64,000 nt of DNA. Source: Globodera rostochiensis. Taxonomy: Eukaryota; Nematoda; Chromadorea; Rhabditida; Heteroderidae. Where the stretch lies: the NCBI GenBank assembly GCA_018350325.1, contig JAEVLN010000017.1, positions 558,001 through 622,000 on the forward strand, given 5' to 3'. Positions 55,618-64,000 of this stretch are shown here, piece by piece. Numbering within the stretch: the stretch's first letter is position 1; each line of letters begins with the position of its first letter. The notes below the pieces were generated by a model, which was not told where the DNA came from, made no database searches, and saw nothing but the letters and a program-made list of their open reading frames with translations. Made by a program: the position numbers and the translations under genes.

Positions 55618-57157
55618 CTGACTGTAAATTTTTTTATTTGAATGCAAAAGCATTTAGGTAAGCTTCATCGAACGATTCCAAAACATTGGGACACTTTTTG
55701 GTTGGGTGGAAGGGTGAACGAGGCTAGGGCCACCGCCCCATTAAATCAAGGTCGTGATTTGGTTTTATTTCCTCCCGCCTCTCTCCGTCGATCACTAGGC
55801 CAAACATCCGTTCTCCGCTTTCTTCGTCTTGGGATTATTCTGCTCACCCCCCCCCCCCTCCCCGCGGGGAAGGAACACTTTTGCTTGCTCCCAATTATTC
55901 ACTCCCCGCCCCCCCCCCCCCTCCACCTCTATTCAAGGGGCAGGGGGTTAAGCTTTGGGTGGGAGGGGGGCTCATGCTGCTGCTGACATTGATTCATTTT
56001 CCGCACATTCATTCAAGGACAGCAAGCAGCAGGATAAGGTGCTGGAAGGTGAGGGGGGGGGGGGGGGGGGGGGGGGGACGGCACGTCGTTCACATTCACA
56101 CCAAGAAGAGGTCGTCGTTATTTGGTGTTTTTTTCACACAATGAGAGGAGGGGAGGCAAAACGTTTGGGAAGTAAAATGGATTCTGTTTTTGATCGACCA
56201 TAATGAAAGTCTCTGCCAATGTTGTGCCTCTTCCAACGTCGGGGACAACAAATGTTCAGCTTTCACGTCTTCGGGGAGAGGGGGCTAAGATGGGGCAGAT
56301 GAGAAAACATTCCAATGGAAATGTGAGGGTATCGATCACTCAAATGAATGCTTCGGATCGGTCTGGTGGAAACAGGTGGACGAAACGGACGGGCGGGCGG
56401 GTGAGTGTACCGCTTGAAAAAGACAATAAACCAAACCAATTTCTGTTGGTCATTTTGGGCACCAGAATTCTGATTTTTCACGAATATGACAATGTTTTAC
56501 GTAACAAAACATAAATCATCGTCAGATGATTAATTCGTATCTTTCGGAGTTCCTTTGGCGAGAAGATGTGAAGAGCAAGACAAGATGGTACATTTGAGGA
56601 CATATTGAAAAAAATTGTCCAATTCATGCCACCAAAATAATCTTGAAAAAGTAGTGTTAAATGATGCAAAAACGAAAAATCATTGTTGTATTCGAGCTCA
56701 ACAGTTCAAAAAACAGCGGTTTGACCCCTCTCTTCTCACCCAAGGAAGCAACATTTAGCCCTTGACTTCCAAATGCTTCCCTAATTATTGCAAAAAGATG
56801 TTTAGAAGAGATAATGTAAGCGTCCGGTGTCCATTCAAATCTGCCTTGTGGACTTACAAAACTCATTTTTTTCCAAATACTAGTATTTATCACAGTTTTA
56901 TTTAACTGCTTAAAATGATTATGACCGCGTCAGTGGAATACAAAATACAATCAAGTAAATTAACGATTATAAACGTCAAAGATCGTCCATTAATTCTTAT
57001 TAATAATTAATCAATGTCCAGTAATTACGGTGACTTTTTGTTCCACCGGTTTCCCGTAGCTCGTCAGTGGCTGAATAGTTTGAGTTTTTGTACGCGTTTT
57101 ACGCAGACGTTGACGATTATTGTAGAAAGACGGCGTTTTTGCAACAGACTTCGGGCC
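55618..57157. other. Between the repeat protein and the CCCH gene
   Basis: It contains C- and G-runs (55849-55860, 55908-55920, G about 25 at 56053). On minus, 56870-56660 reads MSFVSPQGRFEWTPDAYI and onward, and 56640-56480 reads DYFGGMNWTIFFNMSSNV in another frame; the two look coding but I found no clean junction. They may be exons linking the CCCH gene with 54484-55617. Confidence 0.3.
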
Positions 57158-59481
57158 TTAAAGAATTTTACGATGAATCAAACGAAGCCGGGCGACAAAA
57201 ATCCCCCCACGACCTTTGACTCCCATCGGACGCAATTCGTCGGGTCCATGCGCGAAATTGCAGCCGTCTCCGTAAGGGCATGGTTCGTCCGAGTTCCAAA
57301 ACTTAAAACCGAACTATTTTACGACAAAGATAAATTGGATTAGACGAACTTCGCAGAGTTCAGTCTTGAAGTAGAAGGGGTCCAGCTTCTTCAGTTCTTT
57401 CTCTCCATGAGCAAAGTTACAGTTAACACCGTTACGGCATTTCGTCCGACTTTTGCCATTCACGTAAGCCTTCCAGAAAAGACAGATTTGGGTCTTGTGG
57501 AGGTAGTTTTTCGTGGCCATCCCATCATCTTCTCCACCTGGTGCTTTCATTACGTCAATGTCAACTTTGTCCGAACATTTTTGTTGAGAGTGCTTAAGCG
57601 TGGGATGGTTTAAATTCCGGCATGCACCAAAAATGCCGTGAAACCCAAGGGCAATCAATGTCTTTACTTCATTCTGTGAAGTTGGCGGAATCTTTTTGGG
57701 CATCACCGGAGTCTGTGGCGTTATCGTGCGCGACTGTCTGAAAAAGAAATTAATAGTAAAAGGATCTATATACAATGAACAAACAACACTGATTTGTGAG
57801 AGTATTTTTGTCAATCCAACTGAAATTTATGATGAGAATGAGCTCATCACAGAGGAGGGAAATGTTGCAAAGAGATGAGGAGGTGAGAAGATTCACACCG
57901 TCCATCCAACGCCAAAGAAATGGGCAAAGATTCTTTTTCTCATTAAACAAAAATCTTTTTAAGCTTTTCATAAATAAGTAATTATTGGCCAAGCCAGCTT
58001 TAGGTGCCCTCCTTTTTTAGCATGAAAAATTCGATAAACGCACTGGTTGTAGTTGTAGAGAGTATTGGTCGCAGTTGGAGGCTTTGCCGCTATATTCGCA
58101 AATGAATTTGTTGGTTTCGACTCGCTTTGACTGCGCGACAGAGACGCTTTGATGAAAGGCGAAAAGCCCGTGAAAACGTCGAAAGATGGCGTCATCGATT
58201 CATCCCACTCGGCTTTCTTATATTCTCCGTTTGTTCCATTGAGTTGCTGGTACTCCTTGCCATTGCTGTGTTTGTAAGAAAAATTCTGTTCAATTTCCAA
58301 TTTTGGGCCTATTTTCTTATAAATATACAAATAGTTAAGCCGTCTACCCCACAGATTTCGTCTTACTCTCTCAAACCAACACATCCTCTTATTTAATTGT
58401 CTCCTTTTTAACTAAATTAAAAATTTTTGGTATAAACGCACTGGCTGTAGTTGTAGAGAGCATTGGTCGCTGTCGGAGCCTTTGTGGAGATCGCGAACGA
58501 ATTCATTGGCTTTGATTCGCTTTGACTGCGCGAGGGAAACGCTTTGATGAAAGGCGAAAAGCCCGCGAAAACGTCGAAAGATGGCGCCATCGAGTCGTCC
58601 CACTCGGCTTTCTTATATTCTCCGTTTGTTCCATTGAGTTGCTGGTACTCCTTGCCACTGCAGAGAGTGTTATAACTGCATGATAAGTACGTGCCAGAGT
58701 CCGTCTTAAATTGGTATTTAAAGGTTGATGCTGAATCTGACGAACGCTACCAAAAGGTTGTCAATTTCACGTTGAAGCAATTCCATCCGAACTTCTCCCT
58801 TTTCTTGTTCGTCTCCCTCCTCGTCCAACTCTCTCATCTCTTCTTCATCGTCTGTTTTATTTTCTTCGTCATTATCCCACACTTCAACGCCATCATCCAA
58901 TGCCACCGATGAATGCTTCTTATTGCGCCATTCCTCCAACTCATTGCTGAGCTCAAAATTTTCCTGGAAAACGAAATTGCTCGAATTATACACCAATCAA
59001 TTCCTCTTGGCGAGAGGAATTTAATGGCATTAAACTGCTGCTCGCCATTCTACGGGAGTTATCCATTATGTAAAACCGACCGCCTCCAATTCCTGCACAG
59101 TTCGCTGAACGTGGCGAAGTCGGACTTCTGCACGTGCCAACTTTTTCTGAGTATCCCCATAGTTTTTAGTCAAAATGTTCGCTCGTTTTTCTTCGTCGTC
59201 CAACTTTTGCGTCAACAAATGAAGTTGCTGTTGTAAATGCTGAAAAGAATTGTTGAAAATAAGCAACAAAAAAAAGGCCGAAATTTTCTTACTATTATGC
59301 TTTGATTCATCATCTTATTCGTCTCTTTTGATCGGTTAAGTTGTGATTTGAGCTGAAAATAAAAATTGTTTTTGCTCAGGTAATGCGTTGTTGCTATTGC
59401 TAGCTTTACCTCTCTGATCTCTCGGTGTTTGCCGTCAAGGAGAGAAGAGTTAGTCTGAAGCATTAAGGTGGAACTTAGCAT
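57158..59481 (-). CDS. Coiled-coil protein with two CCCH zinc fingers, 8 exons
   Basis: Exons (minus): 59481-59410, 59352-59293, 59239-59081, 58963-58746, 58657-58442, 58265-58044, 57737-57350, 57301-57158. All join in phase for 492 residues. Residues about 20-170 are coiled-coil and acidic (LLTQKLDDEEKRANILTKNY; DNDEENKTDDEEE). Two near-identical exons follow (YQQLNGTNGEYKKAEWD in each), then two fingers: ICLFWKAY...KCRNGVNCNFAH (C-x14-C-x5-C-x3-H, a widened first loop) and LCEFWNSDEPCPYGDGCNFAH (canonical C-x8-C-x5-C-x3-H). Paired CCCH fingers of this kind bind AU-rich RNA in nematode germline and TIS11-type proteins. The exon 4 donor (GC|GTTCGT) is the weakest join, so the coiled-coil part could be a separate gene. 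The tail after the second finger is short. Confidence 0.68.
58044..58657 (-). repeat. Tandem exon duplication in the CCCH gene
   Basis: Exons 58657-58442 and 58265-58044 are about 85% alike at DNA level, both phase 2 to phase 2, so either or both can be included without changing frame. The shared core covers GKEYQQLNGTNGEYKKAEWD through the TNxLYNY end; the intron between is not obviously duplicated. Confidence 0.85.
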
Positions 59482-59582
59482 TATTATGTATTCAGTCAGC
59501 TCTAGAAGATTTATCAATTATAACCAAAGGATCAAAATTTATAGGTATGTAGAATTTTTTAATGAAATGTTATGTATTTGAT

Positions 59583-59735
59583 TAGGGTTGTTGGTTCCTG
59601 GAAATCTTCGGTTATCCAACCAAACCGAAGCTTTTCGGATATACAACCGAACCTAGTAACCGTTTAGGTTACCGAACCGAAAAATCGCTTCTACGGTTTG
59701 GTTCGAAACCGAGAGCCCTATTTTTAACGCATGAT
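59583..59735. repeat. Possible TIR element, TAGGGTTG/AGCCCTA ends
   Basis: It begins TAGGGTTGTTGGTTCC and ends CGAAACCGAGAGCCCTA, with CGGTT/AACCG motifs in both orientations. The flanks do not match, so the call is weak. Confidence 0.35.
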
Positions 59736-60002
59736 TACGAAAATAAAAATTGAGAATTTAAAAACGGTTTTGAATTTTCTTAGGAATTTTTGGGAAACAG
59801 TGCCAAAATAGGGATTAAAAACGCAAAAACGGCGAAATAGGGATTTATTCTCAAAAATGACGAATAGGGATTTTTAGGGACTAAAAAGTCGCTCTGATTA
59901 TTTCTGGGCTTCTCTCGTCAAACCTTCTATCCGCAAAAAAAAAAGGTTAAACCCTAAAAATCTCGGCTCTAGTTATACCTATATTTCCTCGGAAAATGTG
60001 TA

Positions 60003-60316
60003 TCATAGGGCCCAGATCAAAATCGAACGAAATATATATCGGTCGACTCCTCTCGGTCTGCAATGTAAGAATACGGAAATTTAAACCAATTCAAAAACCG
60101 GTTTAATTCTCAATTTTGATTTCCTATCAACTAATTCTTAATTTTGAAAGCCTATATGAGTGATTTTTCCCATTTTTTAATCAGTGGACAACTGAGTCCC
60201 CAGTCAAAAGACACTTCAGTCCCGGGTCTGCAAAATTTTTTTCGGATTCTTACATCACAGACCGAGAGGAGTCGATTGATATATATTTCGTTCGTTTTTG
60301 AATCTGGGACCTATGA
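60003..60316. mobile_element. Foldback/MITE with about 60-bp inverted ends, TA-flanked
   Basis: The left arm TCATAGGGCCCAGATCAAAA through GACTCCTCTCGGTCTG is repeated inverted at about 60255-60316. TA follows the right end and precedes the left, compatible with a TA target duplication. The centre has CCGGTTTAATTCTCAATTTT. A partial relative lies at 21185-21425. Confidence 0.7.
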
Positions 60317-60610
60317 TATATTTACCGTTTCCTCCGTCTATTTAATTGACTGCTATCGATTGATTTTTTCTTTGATTACTAACTTAAATTATTCAAAAAC
60401 AAGTGATGGACTGGACATTACATATGGAATAGAGATGGAGACGGATAAAGGGAAAAAGAAAGTGAATGGAGAACGGGATGGGTTGGGTTGGCTTCACTTT
60501 GGTCGTCCAAAGCGCCATCTGTCTGTGCTGTGACCAGAAGTGTAAAAGTATAAAGAATTGTCTCAGAGCATTGAATCCACGCCTCCTCCCATACCGTATT
60601 TTCAAATAAG

Positions 60611-60690
60611 TAGTTGAAATCTCTTAACAAATTGTGTCAAAATTTTCTCGGCGCCGACCCCCTCCCTCCCTCCCAAAATGAAACGGAATT
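60611..60690. repeat. TATCGGCACCGCC-family repeat, distal copy
   Basis: GAAATCTCTTAACAAA, then AAAATTTTCTCGGCGCCGAC and a CCCTCCCTCCC tract, as at 8951-9060 but lacking the CTATCGGCA centre. Confidence 0.55.
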
Positions 60691-60796
60691 CGCAAAAAAA
60701 TTTGCTTTTGACAAGTCCTTAACAACAAAGCAGTAAAAAAGGAAAATGCACCCCCCTAAAATCAAACATTTTTGGAAAAATTGTTAACAAACTTAA

Positions 60797-61021
60797 TTAA
60801 CTCTCCCGTTCCATGTCCGTAGGATGGACGCTCTCCGTTTGCTGATGGCAGGCAATGCCCAACACATTATGGGAGTGGGAGTGAATGTGGATGATATCTC
60901 GGCCCACCAACAAAGGAGAAAGGGCCGGCCCCAGGTCAATGATCATTGGGCGTCTCTCCGCATAGTCATAGCAGAGACCGTCCGTCGTTGTGATCCCCAC
61001 GCCCGCTGGGACTGCCGCCAA
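60797..61021 (-). CDS. Unrecognised C-terminal exon
   Basis: After the acceptor AATGCCATAG the minus strand codes 74 residues in phase 0 to TAA 60797 (for example GLCYDYAERRPMIIDLGPAL and IIHIHSHSHNVLGIACHQQ) with G/C-ending codons like those of confirmed exons. No upstream exon was found in 61-62 kb. No family is recognised. Confidence 0.4.
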   Translation of the reverse strand: MAAVPAGVGITTTDGLCYDYAERRPMIIDLGPALSPLLVGRDIIHIHSHSHNVLGIACHQQTESVHPTDMERES

Positions 61022-62702
61022 CTATGGCATTTGATTGGGGAAGAGAAATCATCAAAAAAGAAGTGAGAGACTATTCCGGGGGATGACGATGAGCTGAGAA
61101 GAGGAAGAAGGGAGGGAACGCAGAAAAATGAATGGCTTATTGTTTGTCTGTCCTACACATTATATATGTGCAATATGGTCAGACGTATTCAACGCGCGCG
61201 GTTCCTGGTCTGTACCGTGACCGGTTTATCCGCATATTCGACATTTCTTCGTTAAAATCAAACATTTAAGTTAACACGGCGATTCGATTTTGGGCCTCTA
61301 GTTCAGAAAAGATTTAAATTTTGTCCTAGTGGGCTGTGAGCTTTTCAACAAAAAAGGGGCAAGGGTTCAAATCCCCTCCATGTTACTACTGAATTTCGGT
61401 GAATTTATTCTATTTTCATTTAATTGGGAAGAGTCAAATTCCGTAAATTGCTTCATACCCACCCAAACCAAACAAAGTCGGTATCCAATCAAAAGTGCTT
61501 GACGAGTAGAACTTATTTGTAAGCATAAGCTATGTCATTTGATACTTCTGGAAAAAGTTATGGGCCCATAAGCCAATTTGAAAATTTATTTTTCAAGGCT
61601 TTCTAACCTTACGAATCGCTTAGCTTTTGCTTGGTGAAAGATTCTAGAATATTCGGGCCTTCGATTAAAATCTTGAACATCGATTTGGGTCGACTTGGAA
61701 AAAGTTATAACTGTCGGCACATATTGGCATATTGCTTTTGGCCTTAATGACTCTCTCTATAAGTCTCTTCAAACCTAATCGAATCAGTTTTTAGGCCTAC
61801 TTTGTCATCTAAATTAAAAAAAATACTGAATTCGTTCTTATCACCTAATAACAATCTAAATCAGGGCATGGATCTCAAAATTTTTAAAATCCGCATTGGA
61901 GCATTAAAAAAGCTCATTTAGTATCTAAAATCCGCATATCCGACATTTCGGCACTAAAATCAAAAATTTAAGTAAACTCGCTTCATTCGTTACAATCTTT
62001 TTCGGACCCGGGGTTCAAAATTGGTTGAAACAAAACATATTCAGATTCCACACCCAAAACCCCGAAACACCTTTTTATCAACTTGAAAATAAAATTTTAT
62101 TTTTTTCAAAAATGGGGGGGGGCGCACCATCTTTACTATGTATTACCGAAAGAATTTAAAAAAAATTCAATTCTTTTTAAGACAACAACAATTTTTCAAG
62201 TCTAGGGATATTCGGGGCGTAGAAGCCTATTCTGATCTACATCTTGACCAATTCGAACCCTGGACTCTAATTCGAACATTTTTTCGAAAATTCAAAATTT
62301 TCCAAATTAATTTTAGCCTCAATCATTCAAAAATCATGAATTCGCTCATGACTTACATTTTGTTGTAATTTTGTGCTCTCTGATTGAGTTTTCAAAAAAA
62401 TGTTCGTATTAGGGCCCGGGGTTCGAAATTGGGCGAAATGTAGGTCAGAAATCGACTTCTACGCCCGAATATCCTTACAGAAAATTGTTTTTGGCTTAAA
62501 TTTAATTGAAATTTGTTGTTTTTTTTTTAAATCTTTCTTATTGACGAATAGTCCAATGACGAAAAGTCAAGGAAGGGACCCCCCCCCCCCAGGCACATCA
62601 GCAGAAGGCGACGTATAAAAACTCAGAAAAGAGACAATATGAAAACCAGCAGAACACGGGAATCTCTTCGACTGAATATTTGAGAATATTCTCTGAACTT
62701 AC
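61022..62702. other. Intergenic with inverted-repeat sequence
   Basis: 61215-61290 and 61935-62000 share CCGCATAT[CT]CGACATTTC and AAAATCAAA[CA]ATTTAAGT. 61368-61385 has a box-B-like GGTTCAAATCCC without a convincing tRNA. I see no gene. Confidence 0.4.
62203..62476. repeat. Large imperfect palindrome
   Basis: The arm GGATATTCGGGGCGTAGAAG through CTAATTCGAACA (62208-62279) is inverted at about 62399-62473. Spacing is about 120 bp. It may be a foldback element; no target duplication was identified. Confidence 0.6.
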
Positions 62703-63042
62703 ATTAAATAAAACAGTGCTTTGTTTTATTTGAGCCCAAATCGTTGACAAATTGACGAGCGCCTCCAGCACTTGAAACTGTAATTATGATAGGTAATTTA
62801 TATCTCAAATAAATTTTACATTAAGTTTAGAAATAACCTACCAATGCTAATGCAATTCCATGTTCAAAAATTGCGTCAATTGGTGGGAAAATGTGTAAAA
62901 CGGCCAATGCCAAATGGGCGAACAAACAGACAAAAGTGGCCATAAATAGGCGCTAAAAGGAAGAAAATAATCAAATGAAGAAGCAATAATCACATGCCTT
63001 CTCGGTATTTGTCATGTTGGAGAACCAAAAGATGCATTTCAT
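62703..63042 (-). CDS. Partial membrane protein, perhaps 7TM receptor fragment
   Basis: Exons 63042-62998, 62952-62842 and 62777-62703 join in phase 0. They code a short start (MKCIFWFSNMTNTEK), a membrane segment (FMATFVCLFAHLALAVLHIF) and a further segment ending STVLFN at a GTAAGT donor. The TNTEKRLFM-then-helix pattern resembles the loop before a late helix of nematode chemoreceptors, but this is too little to name a family. The first donor is GC (AAG|GCATGT). The next exon was not found, so the gene is partial or decayed. Confidence 0.45.
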
Positions 63043-63409
63043 GACGAAGATTAAAATTTAAACGGTTTTAGTCAATCTGGAATTGTTGATCTGCCACTTT
63101 TTTTGTACAAATTCACTCAAACCGACGCTATTTATTATTCGGATATAAACAAATACCGACCGATGAATTGTCAAAATGCATTTTGGCCTTATATATCCAT
63201 CCATTTTCGGCCCTCTTGCAAAATATGTACCAGCCTCTGCCCTATCTTTGCTCATCCCCACTACATTTGTGTCCGTCGTCCCCATTCCCATCGATTTTCT
63301 GTTACAATTAGGCCAATGTCAACATGGTGGCGAGAAAATTATTTTTCAGAGGAAATGGCCAAAAATAGAAAGTAGGGTAGGTATTCCTCAAGTAATTATA
63401 TATATATAC

Positions 63410-63613
63410 TAGTGATGCACGAGAGTCTCGGGGTCAAGTCTTGGTCTCGAGTCTCGGGGTCAAGTCTCGGTCTCGAGTCTCGGGGTCAAGTCTCGGTCTC
63501 GAGTCTCGGGGTCAAGTCTCGGTCTCGAGTCTCGGGGTCAAGTCTCGGTCTCGAGTCTCGGGGTCAAGTCTCGGTCTCGAGTCTCGGTAAATTTTGGGTC
63601 TCGTGCATCACTA
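63410..63613. mobile_element. hAT-like MITE, copy C, with 26-bp minisatellite
   Basis: The ends TAGTGATGCACGAGA and TCTCGTGCATCACTA are inverted, with a perfect 8-bp duplication ATATATAC (63402-63409 and 63614-63621). The interior is about six nearly identical 26-bp units (GAGTCTCGGGGTCAAGTCTC then GGTCTC). Low divergence suggests recent activity or homogenisation. Confidence 0.93.
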
Positions 63614-63621
63614 ATATATAC

Positions 63622-64000
63622 TCAAACTATTAATTTCAACTAAATTGCGAAGAAAATTTAGAATCAGACATAAATTTGTTCACTTTTTTTTTTAAATTTC
63701 AAAAGCAACATATTTATTCCGCAAAATGAATAATAAAAATGGTATTTTTTCTTTTTAACGTTTAAATGGTCGTTCAAATTTATTATTTAAGTGGAAAAAG
63801 CAAAGAAAGAAAAGAATGCCAAAAAGCATACCAAATAATCTGAAAAGACAAATAACGATGAATGGCTGTTTATTAACAACACGTGTCCAAAAATATTTGA
63901 ATTGCTTTAGAAGAAAGTATTGATGAGGTGGTTGGTCTGGTGGTGCAATGATTCTGACCAATAAGGGGGCGTGGGAATTTGTGTAACCTGTGGCGTTGTT
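63622..64000. other. Right edge, nothing firm
   Basis: AT-rich. The last 120 bases read open on minus in two frames and may be the edge of an exon beyond the window; no splice site decides it. Confidence 0.35.

Noticed and set aside
56203..56514. 103-residue plus frame
   Set aside because: Mixed composition without splice signals; the opposite strand is at least as coding-like. Left undecided.

Overview
The window looks like one contig of a nematode nuclear genome. Evidence: an Sre-type 7TM chemoreceptor, a PKA catalytic-subunit gene whose N-terminus and C-terminal exon closely resemble C. elegans kin-1, many short introns, frequent GC-AG introns, and strong 3' splice sites just upstream of several start codons (possible spliced-leader acceptors). 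Frequent GC donors plus a bacterial-type gene that now carries introns would suit a plant-parasitic tylenchid such as a cyst nematode. That assignment is inference; no species is identified.

Layout: (1) 1-0.7 kb, proline- or glycine-coded low-complexity exon running off the left edge. (2) 3.5-7.7 kb minus, a 13-exon RRM/SR-rich RNA-binding protein with a hAT-type MITE in intron 11. (3) 8.1-9.9 kb, nested small inverted-repeat elements. (4) 10.2-12.2 kb plus, a secreted S1 serine protease. (5) 12.3-14.3 kb minus, a six-exon bacterial-type xylulokinase, the best horizontal-transfer candidate. (6) 15-18.6 kb, small uncertain genes. (7) 19.9-21.1 kb plus, the Sre chemoreceptor. (8) 22.0-23.7 kb minus, a secreted protein built of three repeated domains. 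(9) 25.2-48.3 kb minus, kin-1: two introns of about 10 kb filled with homopurine satellites, with alternative exons at both ends. (10) 48.3-54.5 kb, mostly simple repeats. (11) 54.5-55.6 kb minus, a protein with a 17-residue tandem repeat. (12) 57.2-59.5 kb minus, a coiled-coil plus double-CCCH zinc-finger protein with a duplicated exon. (13) 60-64 kb, inverted-repeat elements and two partial exons.

The exon chains were built by hand from splice signals, phase agreement and family motifs. The RRM, protease, xylulokinase, Sre, three-repeat and kin-1 models all close in frame. Besides kin-1 splicing and xylulokinase, the clearest unexpected structure is a family of hAT-like MITEs (3813, 47581, 63410) that share TIRs, have perfect 8-bp target duplications and carry an internal 26-bp minisatellite.
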